Below the pieces are notes generated by a model. It worked only from the letters and a program-made list of their open reading frames with translations, was not told the origin of the DNA and did no database searches. Positions 43,664 to 52,580 of a stretch of 64,000 nucleotides of DNA are shown here, piece by piece. This stretch comes from CALMFG01 sp963666035. Lineage in GTDB: Bacteria; Bacillota; Clostridia; Christensenellales; CALMFG01. The stretch spans positions 186,001 to 250,000 of the forward strand of contig CAXXJI010000003.1 in NCBI GenBank assembly GCA_963666035.2, in the 5' to 3' direction. The stretch's first letter is position 1. The number at the start of each line of letters is the position of its first letter. A program made the translations under genes and the position numbers.

Positions 43664-44125
43664 GTGCTTAAAAAAGCATTGGAGATTGCAAAAAGAGCGC
43701 ACGCCGGACAAAAGGACAAGGGCGGGCATCCCTATATCGAACACCCCGTCACCGTGGCCAGGATGGTGCGCGGCAGACAGGCCAAGATTGTCGCACTTTT
43801 GCATGATGTCTGCGAAGACAGTGAGATAACCTTGGAAGATTTGAAAAAAGCCGGCTTTTCCAGACGCATCGTTGCCGCTGTGGATGCGGTGACCAAACGA
43901 CAAGGTGAGCGGTACCGGCACTACTTGATGCGGGTGAAAAACAATCGGTTGGCCACCAGGGTGAAGATCGCGGATGCCACGCATAACAGCGATTTTTCCA
44001 GGATATCCGGCTATAGTCCGGCGGATATTGCGCGGTCCGAACGCTACAGAAACACCATCGTTTTTTTGAAGATGAATAAAAGAAAAATGAAGCATTATCA
44101 GTTTGATGAGGCACCGATGAAATAG
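43664..44125 (+). CDS. HD-domain hydrolase (RelA/SpoT HD-like)
   Basis: 153 residues. KRAHAGQKDKGGHPYIEHPVTVARM, then VALLHDVCEDSEIT (HD pair) and VKIADATHNSDFSR, the pattern of the hydrolase half of RelA/SpoT and of small alarmone hydrolases. No synthetase domain is present. The start is GTG 43664 with a weak site upstream. It may hydrolyse ppGpp-like or other nucleotides. Confidence 0.85.
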   Translation: MLKKALEIAKRAHAGQKDKGGHPYIEHPVTVARMVRGRQAKIVALLHDVCEDSEITLEDLKKAGFSRRIVAAVDAVTKRQGERYRHYLMRVKNNRLATRVKIADATHNSDFSRISGYSPADIARSERYRNTIVFLKMNKRKMKHYQFDEAPMK

Positions 44126-44201
44126 GTGTCTTTTCTCATAAAATTTAACTTGATTATTACATACTTTTTAGTTAATATCGTGTTTGGAGGTTTTTTGGGA
44201 C

Positions 44202-45419
44202 ATGAAATTTGATTATAAAAAGATGACAACTGATGTTTTATCATATACGGAAGCTTTGGTCGAAAGATTTGGTCCGCGCGAGGCAGGCAGCCAGAATGGA
44301 CGCGACTGTGCGCATGAACTTTTCGACGATTTAAGCGGTTTTTCGGACACCACCATCATCGATGACGTGGGAGTCCATACCGGCGCTTTTCTGGGTTGGA
44401 TTAGGATTTTGGTGGGACTGTATCTGGCGGGCGTGGCGGCACTTTGGTTTAGCCTGCCGATCGTCACGGCGCTGATGCTCTTGGTGGGGATACTCATCAT
44501 GGTGTTTCAGTTCTTTTTGTACCGGCACGCCATTGATTTTTTATTTAAAAGTCGGGAGGGCCACAACGTAACCGGCATTCTGGAGCCTGAAGGCGAAGTC
44601 CGTCAGCAGATTATTATCGCGGGGCACCACGATTCGGCACGCGTATTTAATTTCTTTATCCATCAGCCGGGTCTTTACGGCCTGCGCGTATTGGGGGGCA
44701 TCGGACTTTTAACCGCGGTGTTCATATTTTCGGCAGTATTGGTGTTTGTATCCGAACCGCATTGGCTATTGATTACTGCGGCGGTGCTGGCCAGCGCGGG
44801 GGCGCTTTTGGTCGCCCAGCTTTGGTTTTTTTATGGTAAGCACAGCACTCCGGGCGCAGGGGATAATCTGGTGGCTTCGGTGATGGGCGTGGAGATTCTA
44901 CGCGCATTTGCCAAAGCACAGGCAGAAGGTAAAGGGTTAAAGCACACCCGCTTGGCCGCGGTCAGCTTTGATGCCGAAGAAGAGGGTTTGCGCGGCGCGC
45001 ATGCATATGCGAGGGCTCACGCGGCGGCGCTGAAAGCGGTGCCGACTTACCTAGTGAATATTGACTGTCTATATTATAAGAAGGATATGTTTTTTTTGAC
45101 CACGGATATCAACGGCAGTGTGAAGATGTCCGAAAGTCTGGCAAAGGAATGTCAGACAGTGGCGAAAGGCCTTGGTGTTGAAACCGCTGTCAAACCGATC
45201 GCGTTTTTGACCGGGGGCACAGACGCCGGAGAGCTGGCGAAAGCGGGCGTTTCAGCCACTACCTTGATGGGCATGCCCTGGGACAACGCAGAACGTGCGG
45301 CAGTCTATCATACACCGAATGATTTGGTGGACAGCATTGAACCCGAAGCGATTGAGAGCGGACTTGCCATCATCGCGGAACTGATTCAAAAGAAAGATAA
45401 GGAAGCGGTCAGCGCATGA
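44202..45419 (+). CDS. M28-family metallopeptidase with two to four membrane helices
   Basis: 405 residues from ATG 44202 (GGAGG about 10 bases upstream). N-terminal cap, then two helices (about 67-110), IIAGHHDSAR (zinc His/Asp), two more helices (about 152-205), GAGDNLVAS, FDAEEEGLRGAHAY (catalytic Glu), NIDCLY and YHTPNDLVDSIE (last zinc His). The insertion of membrane segments between the metal motifs is unusual for M28 enzymes. The stop overlaps the next ATG. Confidence 0.88.
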   Translation: MKFDYKKMTTDVLSYTEALVERFGPREAGSQNGRDCAHELFDDLSGFSDTTIIDDVGVHTGAFLGWIRILVGLYLAGVAALWFSLPIVTALMLLVGILIMVFQFFLYRHAIDFLFKSREGHNVTGILEPEGEVRQQIIIAGHHDSARVFNFFIHQPGLYGLRVLGGIGLLTAVFIFSAVLVFVSEPHWLLITAAVLASAGALLVAQLWFFYGKHSTPGAGDNLVASVMGVEILRAFAKAQAEGKGLKHTRLAAVSFDAEEEGLRGAHAYARAHAAALKAVPTYLVNIDCLYYKKDMFFLTTDINGSVKMSESLAKECQTVAKGLGVETAVKPIAFLTGGTDAGELAKAGVSATTLMGMPWDNAERAAVYHTPNDLVDSIEPEAIESGLAIIAELIQKKDKEAVSA

Positions 45420-45997
45420 AACATCTGAACGCATTTTCAGAAGCGATATACCGAAAGTTTAATTTAAAGGTGATGATGGTTGCTGTCGTCATCTTTTTAT
45501 TATTCTCGGCGACGATATTTCCGCTGGCGATGTATGCGCAGGAAAAAGCGGCAGGCACCACAGCCATGCCGGATACTTTGCTTTTTGTTTCAGCGGATGA
45601 ATATTTCGATCTTGCAGAAAGCTATGGGGAAGCAGGACGGAGCGCATACATCTGGCTGCGCTTCACCTTCGATCTGGCCTGGCCAGCGGTCTACGGGTTT
45701 GTGCTGATTGCGGGTTTAAGCTGTTTTGCAGGTGCATCAAAACACGGTTGGGTAAAAAGGTTGAATCTTTTGCCCATCCTTGGGGTGTTGTTTGACCTCG
45801 CCGAAAATATTCTGGCAGTGGTCTATATCGCGCGGTTTCCGGCTGAGACAGCTTGGGCGGTTGCACTTTTGCCGTATATCACGGCTGCCAAGTGGGCGGT
45901 GCTGGGACTATCATTATTGGCGGTGCTGGGATTATCCGTTGCCAGAGCGGTGAAAGCGATAGAAATGAAAACTCAAAAAGGTTCAATCAACAAATAA
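45416..45997 (+). CDS. membrane protein of unknown function
   Basis: 193 residues with about four helices (18-38, 80-102, 110-130, 145-170). It begins inside the peptidase stop (ATGA overlap), so it is translationally coupled to that gene and may be its partner. No known motif. Confidence 0.72.
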   Translation: MKHLNAFSEAIYRKFNLKVMMVAVVIFLLFSATIFPLAMYAQEKAAGTTAMPDTLLFVSADEYFDLAESYGEAGRSAYIWLRFTFDLAWPAVYGFVLIAGLSCFAGASKHGWVKRLNLLPILGVLFDLAENILAVVYIARFPAETAWAVALLPYITAAKWAVLGLSLLAVLGLSVARAVKAIEMKTQKGSINK

Positions 45998-46019
45998 AGA
46001 TTTGATGAGGTGTCTATAT

Positions 46020-46792
46020 ATGAAAAAGATAATCGGTATCGCGATGATTTTGATGATGGGATTTTTGATGCCAGGCTGTGCAGGGCTTTCACAAGCGCCT
46101 GCCACCACAACAGGCGTAAAAGAAGCGGCGCAAACTCAGGCGCCCGCCGGCCCGCCGCCAGCGCCATTCCAATGCCGAGTGAAAACATGTCGGGGAGGCA
46201 GCCATTATCATATTATTTGGAGCTGGAACCCGAGATTCAAGCGCCGTTTACCTTGGATGACTGGACATTCTGCGGATTACCGTTTCGTTCAAAGCCGGTG
46301 GATGTGATGGCCGTGGTTGGCGAGCCGGAAAGCACTGAGGTTGTGGAATGGGATGCGGACGGTTCCATATATGATGACCACTATTATGCATTTGGCAGGC
46401 TTTCGTATCAAGAGGACGAGCTCGAAATTGTGCAAGTTGAATCTTCCGGCTATCCCGGGCCCCGGGGTGTTGAGGTGGGAGACAGCTTGGAAGAAGTTAT
46501 TGTCAAGTTCTATACGGCATATGAGAAAGCGGACGATGACACCGTGATCTTTTACCGGGAGAATATGGGGCGTGATAATTTTATCGCCTTACCGCCAAGC
46601 GGTGCGATGTGGTCAGACGGCGTCAGAATACTGCAATACTGCTGGGACGATGTCGGTAAATACGATGGGCAGGAGATTTCGGAGCTGGAAGGATATGCGC
46701 CATATGAGGCGAATTATAGCTTTTCGATGCACTTCGACGAAAATGACCGCATGACATCCTATACGCTCTTTTATGGGGCGGCGGCGGAGTAG
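46020..46792 (+). pseudogene. lipoprotein, one frameshift
   Basis: It starts MKKIIGIAMILMMGFLMPGCAG (GAGGTG upstream; lipobox MPGC) and continues to about residue 50, then shifts frame in the GC-rich Pro/Ala stretch near 46140-46170. It goes on as PMPSENMSGRQPLSYYLELEPEIQAPFTL to the stop at 46792. One missing base (or two extra) accounts for it. The repaired protein is about 258 residues. Function unknown. Confidence 0.75.
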
Positions 46793-46804
46793 AAAGGCGA
46801 ACGA

Positions 46805-47288
46805 ATGATGGGTTGGCTAATTTGGCTGTTTCCGGTGTTTTGCACCATCCATAATCTAGACGAAAGTTTGACGCTCCCCAATTATGAAAAAGCGCGGGAG
46901 AAAAACATTTTGCCGGAGAAACGTGTTTTTATCGGGCTGATTGTTTTCTTAACGATTTTGGCGTACGCGGTGAGCGTTTTATATGCGCTGAATCCAGCGC
47001 ATATTTTTTAAAAGTCTATATTTTGGCTATGTCGGCGCTATGCTGGTCAACGCATTTGTGCCGCATATCACGGCCAGCATTCTGGCAAAAAAACCGGTAC
47101 CGGGGCTGATGACAGCCATTGTCAATGTGCTTGTTTTTGGTTTTATCCTGATTTGGGCAATTTTACACCAGATTATCAGCCTCAGAACACTGTTTTACAG
47201 CACCCTGACGGTCGGTGGCGCGATTCTGCTTATTATGCTGTTTAGTTTTCGAATCTTTCGGCTTTCTGGAAAAAACCAAGAAGTGTAG
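46805..47288 (+). pseudogene. HXXEE-like membrane protein, one frameshift
   Basis: It reads FPVFCTIHNLDESLTLP (the HxxxE-type opening), then three helices. The frame stops after AHIF at 47011 in a run of six T. Removing one T gives AHIFKSLYFGYVGAMLVNAFVPHI and continues to 47288, about 160 codons. The HxxE...NxxxPHI pattern fits HXXEE-domain membrane proteins of unknown function. Confidence 0.8.
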
Positions 47289-47429
47289 CGCGGTCTTTGA
47301 AAAGCATTAATAGCATAAAAAGCGGGTTTGTCCCCGTTTTTTTGTTTTCTTATCTTAAGTCAATGCATGATCTTTCAGTATTCTATACAATAAACCCATC
47401 TTAAAAAAGAATACTATGAGGTGAAAACA

Positions 47430-48107
47430 ATGATAAATAAGAATAAATCAGCACTTATCGCGGGGATTGCTCTGCTTGTTATGGTGGTCATTTCCATCAT
47501 CGGAGCAGGGTTGGTACACGCCGGACTTTTTGGTACGGACAGCGTAATGGATACAGCAAATCACGTGACGGGGAATTTAAACCAACTGAATCTGGATATC
47601 GCCATTTGGCTCATTATCATGCTGCTCGATATTCTGGTGGCCTGGGCACTGTACATATTCTTTAAGGAAGCGGAACAAGCGATGTCTCTGCTGGCGGCCT
47701 GGCTTCGTGTGGTATATGCGGTCATGCTGGGCATGGGAATTATGGCACTGGTGGCGATTCAAGCTATTGCTATTTCACAAGGCTCAACGGCTTCCGGCGA
47801 AGCGGCAGCGCAGATTGGCGCTTTAGCTCAGACATTCAGCGGGATATGGACCATCGGACTCATCGTCTTCGGGCTGCATCTTCTGGTGGTGAGCCTTTTG
47901 TGCCTGCGGGCCGAATATGTCCCAAACTGGCTGGCTATGTTTGTTCTGATCGCCGCCGCAGGATATATTGTGGTTGAGGCCATGCTGGCGTTTTTCCCGA
48001 ATATCGAACATGTGACTCGCGTGGTAGAGAAAGTGATGATGGCACCGATGACACTCGGCGAACTTCTGCTGGCCATATGGCTGGTGACAAAAGGCAGAAA
48101 AGCTTAA
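47430..48107 (+). CDS. DUF4386 membrane protein
   Basis: 225 residues from ATG 47430 (GAGGTG upstream), preferred over the GTG at 47421. About six helices with the family's plan: N-terminal helix, NLNQLNLDIAIWLIIMLLDILVAWALY, LRVVYAVMLGMG, and a C-terminal LGELLLAIWLV. Function unknown. Often found next to Crp/Fnr or TetR regulators, as here (convergent). Confidence 0.88.
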   Translation: MINKNKSALIAGIALLVMVVISIIGAGLVHAGLFGTDSVMDTANHVTGNLNQLNLDIAIWLIIMLLDILVAWALYIFFKEAEQAMSLLAAWLRVVYAVMLGMGIMALVAIQAIAISQGSTASGEAAAQIGALAQTFSGIWTIGLIVFGLHLLVVSLLCLRAEYVPNWLAMFVLIAAAGYIVVEAMLAFFPNIEHVTRVVEKVMMAPMTLGELLLAIWLVTKGRKA

Positions 48108-48130
48108 AGCTGCTCTTAGCTTGGTGTTTA

Positions 48131-48715
48131 CTATTCTGCCGCATCCGACAGCCGCTTCTTGATACGGCTTAAGGATTCGGGAGTGATGCCGAGATAACTG
48201 GCCAGTTGGTGCTGGGGCACACGGTCGATGAGTGAACTGCGGTGAGCCAAAAGATATTTGTACCGATCTTCAGGTGTAGAGGATTTAAACTGGGCCATCG
48301 CATCCTGCTCCTGACCATAGCTCTGCTCCAGAATGGCAAAATTCAGACTTTTCAATTCTGGATTGATTTGGTAGAAGGACTGCTCGGTTTTTTCATCGCC
48401 GATGATGACGATGCAGTCCTCCACACAGGCCAGCGTATGGCCGGATGCACTCCTATGGGTGTAGCTGTTAAAAAGTGCGACGGTTTGATACTCGGTGAAA
48501 AAATCGACGGTCGCCTCTTTGCCGTCTGCAGTCACCGTGTATTTTCGGATACAACCCTTGAGGATAAAAAATATTTTATCAGCAACATCACCCTGTTTGA
48601 TCAGCACAGTGCCTTTTGGGAATTGGCCCATGGGCACTTTGTCTATGACATCCATCAATTCATTTTCGCTGATATCGGTAAATTGCCGGACGAATTTCAG
48701 CAAAGCATCTTTCAT
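48131..48715 (-). CDS. Crp/Fnr-family transcriptional regulator
   Basis: 194 residues. A cyclic-nucleotide-binding fold (VLIKQGDVADKIFFILKGCIRKY...) without Fnr-type cysteines, then a short helix-turn-helix (HQLASYLGITPESLSRIKKRL). The ligand is unknown. It is convergent with the DUF4386 gene. Confidence 0.94.
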   Translation of the reverse strand: MKDALLKFVRQFTDISENELMDVIDKVPMGQFPKGTVLIKQGDVADKIFFILKGCIRKYTVTADGKEATVDFFTEYQTVALFNSYTHRSASGHTLACVEDCIVIIGDEKTEQSFYQINPELKSLNFAILEQSYGQEQDAMAQFKSSTPEDRYKYLLAHRSSLIDRVPQHQLASYLGITPESLSRIKKRLSDAAE

Positions 48716-48917
48716 GTTTTCCTCATTGTTTATATTATTTTGCTCATATTCATTCTATCATAATTCTTTATGTGTTTGCATTGTGATTCCTGTTGGTTTT
48801 TTTGGAAATAACGGCAATGTAAAACTATTCTTTTCAAAACCGTGTACTTTGCCATATAATGAGATAACCGGCGGAAAACCGCATGGGGAAAAGATGAGAG
48901 AGGAACGGGCTTAAAGT

Positions 48918-50054
48918 ATGCGGGTGATTACGGTAGAAAACAAAAAGCAGATGCGGGCATTTACCGACCTGCCAAAAAAATTGATGCGCGGGGTTGCGCA
49001 CTTTGTGCCGCCAATGTGGATGGATGAAAAAAGCGCCTATACCGGTAAAAATAATCCCATCCTAAAAAATTCAGAGTTCGTCTTGCTTTTGCTTTTGGGC
49101 GAACAAGGCAAACCGATAGGTCGATGCATTGCTTATATCGACTTTAATCATAATCAGTTCTATGGAGAAAAAACGGGTTTTTTTGGCGCCTTTCTTTGCA
49201 TTGATGACAAAAGGGCGGGCACCATGCTGGTCTCGGCAGCGGAAGAATGGCTGACAGCCAAAGGCATGGAACGCATCCGCGGCCCGATCAATCCGGCGGC
49301 TGAGGAGTGGGGATTTGTTTTTGAAGGGTACGACAGCGATCCGGTTTATATGTCGCCCTGGAATCCGCCCTACTATCATGATTTTTTTACGCAAACTGGT
49401 TATGGTAAGGTGAAAGACCTTTTGGTATACGAAGCGGATATGCAAAAAGGCTATCGTCTGCCTGATCGGTATGCCGATTTTATCGTAAGGTATCAAAAAC
49501 GCTGTCCGAATATTCAAATTCGCCGGCTGAACTTAAAAAAAATCAAAGCGGATGCCAAAGCGATTTGGGAGATATCCAATATCGCGCTGGCCGACAACTG
49601 GGGATATGTGCCGCTGGAACTGCCGGTGATGGAGGATATGCTGAAAAAATTGCGGCTGATTGTTGATCCGGACGCGGTATGGATTGTGGAGGATTCAGGC
49701 CGGCCGGTCGGGTTTTGTCTTGGATTTCCGGACATCAATATTATCTTAAAAGCCATTGGCGGGAAGCTGTTACCTTTGGGCTGGATTAAACTTTTGGGCG
49801 CAAAAAAGCTGCGTGACTATCGGCTGTTTGGTCTGGCCGTGCACCCGGATTGGCACGGCAAGGCGCTGGATGCGCTGATGTATATCAACCTCTATCAGCA
49901 TTTAAAATATAAGAACATCCGTATGGAAGCCAATTATATTTTGGAGGACAACAACCACATTAAAAACGCGCTGGAAAAACTGGGGATGAAAAAGATCAAA
50001 ATCTATCGGATTTATGAAAAAACGTTGCAGTCTGCAGGCGCGAAAGCAAATTAA
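48918..50054 (+). CDS. two-domain GNAT-like protein (YghO type)
   Basis: 378 residues made of two GNAT-like halves. The N half has a FFGAFLCIDD strand and RGPINPAAEEWGFVFEGYDSDPVYMSPWNPPYY, a signature of the YghO-type family. The C half has VGFCLGFPDIN and a long strand region RLFGLAVHPDWHGKALDALMYINLY. The acetyl-CoA loop is poorly conserved. Substrate unknown. Confidence 0.82.
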   Translation: MRVITVENKKQMRAFTDLPKKLMRGVAHFVPPMWMDEKSAYTGKNNPILKNSEFVLLLLLGEQGKPIGRCIAYIDFNHNQFYGEKTGFFGAFLCIDDKRAGTMLVSAAEEWLTAKGMERIRGPINPAAEEWGFVFEGYDSDPVYMSPWNPPYYHDFFTQTGYGKVKDLLVYEADMQKGYRLPDRYADFIVRYQKRCPNIQIRRLNLKKIKADAKAIWEISNIALADNWGYVPLELPVMEDMLKKLRLIVDPDAVWIVEDSGRPVGFCLGFPDINIILKAIGGKLLPLGWIKLLGAKKLRDYRLFGLAVHPDWHGKALDALMYINLYQHLKYKNIRMEANYILEDNNHIKNALEKLGMKKIKIYRIYEKTLQSAGAKAN

Positions 50055-50079
50055 AAATAGAAGGAAGAGGAGAACGGCC

Positions 50080-50143
50080 AATGAAAGCATCTAAAAAGAA
50101 TCGGTTTTAAGAGGATTAAACCAAAGCAAGCTTAGTCCTCTTA
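50080..50143 (+). promoter_or_regulatory. nine-codon leader ORF overlapping a hairpin
   Basis: GAGGAG (50067-50072) precedes a tiny frame MKASKKNRF at 50081-50110. Its stop codon lies at the base of a 12-bp hairpin (50108-50119 with 50132-50143, one G-U pair). It lies 43 bases before the methyltransferase start and could be an attenuator or simple terminator. Confidence 0.35.
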
Positions 50144-50186
50144 TATTAGCATAACGAAAAAAACAGATAGATAAGAGGAGAAAAAC

Positions 50187-51020
50187 ATGAATATCAAAAA
50201 AATAGCCGATATGCTTGGCGACCCGAAACCCTATGACAAAGGTACGCACACCATGTGGACGGATGATTATATCGCAAGTCAATTGCTTGCGATGCATATC
50301 GATGAGAATCATGATGTGGCCAGCCGAAGCCGTGATAAGATTGAAAAGATTATCCCGCATATTGCAGGAACGGGGAAAGCACCCAAGACAATTCTCGATT
50401 TAGGGTGCGGCCCGGGGCTGTATTCTGAGCGCTTGGCTAAATTGGGACATCACGTGACCGGCATTGATTTTTCTAAAAGCTCAATCGCATACGCCCAAAA
50501 GCGTGCTTCTCAAGCGGGGCTGAACATCACATATCGGTGTCAGGATTACTTAGACCTAAGCGATGAAGAGACTTTCGATATTGTGATACTGATTTATTGT
50601 GACTTCGGGGTGCTTTCTGTTGATGAAAGAAATGCTTTGATCCGGAAAATTTACCGAGCGCTCAAGCCAGGCGGATGTTTGATCTTTGATGCATTGAACG
50701 AAAAAGCGGCGGGTGGGCAAGCCTTGGGAAAACGATGGGAGATGGCCGAAAGCGGTGGATTTTGGAAAGCTGAACCGTATATTTGCTTAAGCGAAAGCTT
50801 TTTGTTTGAAAAAGAGAAAGCGACGCTGGAACAGCATTTGGTGGTTGATGAGGCGGAGACATACGCACTGTATCGGTTCTGGAATCATTACTTCAGCCCG
50901 ACGGATATCGATAGGATGTTTCTGGCGGAAGGTTTTAGCCGAACGGACAGGTTGGATATCGCCCTAAACGGCGGGTCCTATAATGATGACGGCGTTACCT
51001 TTTACAGGGTAACCAAATAA
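50187..51020 (+). CDS. class I SAM-dependent methyltransferase
   Basis: 277 residues. SAM motif I TILDLGCGPGLYSERLAKLG, acidic end GIDFSKSS, motif III-like FDIVILIYCDFGVL, and KPGGCLIFDALNE. This is the methyltransferase-25/11 group of small-molecule enzymes. AAGAGGAG precedes the ATG, and a terminator follows. Substrate unknown. Confidence 0.9.
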   Translation: MNIKKIADMLGDPKPYDKGTHTMWTDDYIASQLLAMHIDENHDVASRSRDKIEKIIPHIAGTGKAPKTILDLGCGPGLYSERLAKLGHHVTGIDFSKSSIAYAQKRASQAGLNITYRCQDYLDLSDEETFDIVILIYCDFGVLSVDERNALIRKIYRALKPGGCLIFDALNEKAAGGQALGKRWEMAESGGFWKAEPYICLSESFLFEKEKATLEQHLVVDEAETYALYRFWNHYFSPTDIDRMFLAEGFSRTDRLDIALNGGSYNDDGVTFYRVTK

Positions 51021-51026
51021 CGGACA

Positions 51027-51057
51027 AAAGCGGAGAATAATTTTCTTCGCTTTTTTT
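51027..51057 (+). terminator. rho-independent terminator
   Basis: AAAGCGGAGA pairs with TTTTCTTCGCTTT with a small mismatch, followed by T. Confidence 0.75.
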
Positions 51058-51150
51058 AGCTTTATGTGCGTTTGTCACAGAACAAATAAGTTAGCCGTGG
51101 TAAAGTTTACACATAACAAGCGAAGATAATCGCATGGGAGATGATTTTAA

Positions 51151-51609
51151 ATGTTAAAGAAAGGCGACAAAGCGCCGGATTTTAGAATCAATGATGACAA
51201 GGGTAATCCGATCGCGCTCAGCGATTTTAAGGGTAAGAAAGTGGTGCTTTATTTTTACCCCAAAGATAATACACCGGGATGCACCACCGAGGCTTGCGGC
51301 CTTCGGGATGTGTATGATGAAATTTTAGACTTAGGTGCGGTGGTTCTCGGTGTCAGCCGAGATACTGAAAGCTCGCATACCAAGTTTAAAGATAAGTTCG
51401 GCCTTCCGTTCCATCTTCTGGCCGACGTGGACAATCAGATTTGCGGCCCCTATGGCGCGTGGAGTGAAAAATCGATGTACGGTAAAAGCTTTATGGGTAT
51501 CAACCGCATCACCTATATCATCGATGAGAATGGCGAGATATCTCACGTATGGCCCAAGGTTAAACCGGCGGATCATGCGGCGGAGGTTCTGGAAGCTCTC
51601 AAGATATAA
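51151..51609 (+). CDS. bcp: peroxiredoxin, BCP/PrxQ type
   Basis: 152 residues. DFKGKKVVLYFYPKDNTPGCTTEACGLRD has the peroxidatic Cys44 and the resolving Cys49 five residues later, the PrxQ pattern. It reduces peroxides with thioredoxin. GGGAGATG precedes the ATG. Confidence 0.96.
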   Translation: MLKKGDKAPDFRINDDKGNPIALSDFKGKKVVLYFYPKDNTPGCTTEACGLRDVYDEILDLGAVVLGVSRDTESSHTKFKDKFGLPFHLLADVDNQICGPYGAWSEKSMYGKSFMGINRITYIIDENGEISHVWPKVKPADHAAEVLEALKI

Positions 51610-51700
51610 AGTTTCTATTTCTCTCTTCAACTTTATATTTAATCAATATATCTTTTGTAAAAACGGCTGGATTGAAAGATTCAGCTGTTTTTATTTTTGC

Positions 51701-51731
51701 TTGACAGTCACGTTGCGTAATGGTTTATACT
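51701..51731 (+). promoter_or_regulatory. MerR-type promoter with 19-base spacer
   Basis: TTGACA (51701-51706) and TATACT (51726-51731) are separated by 19 bases, the long spacer of promoters controlled by MerR regulators by DNA untwisting. The downstream gene encodes such a regulator. Confidence 0.65.
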
Positions 51732-51764
51732 CGTGGTATCAAACAAAGAGGAGATGACAGCAGG

Positions 51765-52511
51765 ATGAATGTTTTAGAGGTAGCCGCGCTTTCGCATCTT
51801 TCCAAGCGCGCTTTGCACTACTATGATGATATCGGCCTTCTGCGCCCTAAGCGGCAGGATGAGAACGGATATCGCGAATATGATGAAGACGATTTAAAAC
51901 GGCTGGAGCAGATTTTGCTGTACCGCGAGATGGAGTTTCCGCTCAAGGATATCGCGAGAATTTTGGACGGTCAAAAAGCTGACACCGCGGCGATGATGAA
52001 AAAGCATAAGGCGGTTTTAACAGCCAAACGGGAGCGGTTGGATCGTATACTTGAATTGATTGAAAAACGGATTAAAGGAGAAAAGGCAATGGATTTTGAA
52101 GCATTTGACGAACGGGCGATTGAAAGCGCCAAAGCGAAGTATGAGGCGGAAGCCAAAGCGCGATGGGGGAATACCGATGCATACCGTGAAAGCAGCCAGC
52201 GCACCCAAAAGTATACCAAAGAGGACTGGGACAAAATCAGCGAAGAAGCCGATGCGATATGTCGCAGGTTTTATGAGATGAAAGATTTAAAACCGGATGA
52301 TAAAAAGCGCCTGGTGCTGGCCGAAGCATGGCGCAGGCATATCAATATATATTATTATGATTGTACGTACGAGATTTTAAGCGGGCTTGGGCAGATGTAT
52401 GTGGCGGATGAGCGCTTTACTCAAACCATCGATCAATTCGGCGAAGGCACGGCAAAAGCGATGTCCGAGAGCATTCAAGTTTTATGCGAACAAAAGATTA
52501 ATAATGATTAA
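51765..52511 (+). CDS. MerR-family regulator with TipAS domain
   Basis: 248 residues from ATG 51765. N-terminal MerR helix-turn-helix (MNVLEVAALSHLSKRALHYYDDIGLLRPKR), a coiled-coil dimer helix (about 80-115), and a C-terminal TipAS drug-binding-like domain (YTKEDWDKISEEADAICRRF...YVADERFTQTIDQFGEGTAKAMSESI). TipAS proteins bind thiopeptide antibiotics and are multidrug sensors. A four-codon frame (ATG 51753, stop overlapping this ATG) with its own ribosome site precedes it. Confidence 0.93.
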   Translation: MNVLEVAALSHLSKRALHYYDDIGLLRPKRQDENGYREYDEDDLKRLEQILLYREMEFPLKDIARILDGQKADTAAMMKKHKAVLTAKRERLDRILELIEKRIKGEKAMDFEAFDERAIESAKAKYEAEAKARWGNTDAYRESSQRTQKYTKEDWDKISEEADAICRRFYEMKDLKPDDKKRLVLAEAWRRHINIYYYDCTYEILSGLGQMYVADERFTQTIDQFGEGTAKAMSESIQVLCEQKINND

Positions 52512-52580
52512 GTTCGCGTTTTTATGCGGACAGCGTATGATATAATTTTTTTATATCACAAAAGCAAGGTGCGCGGCGAA

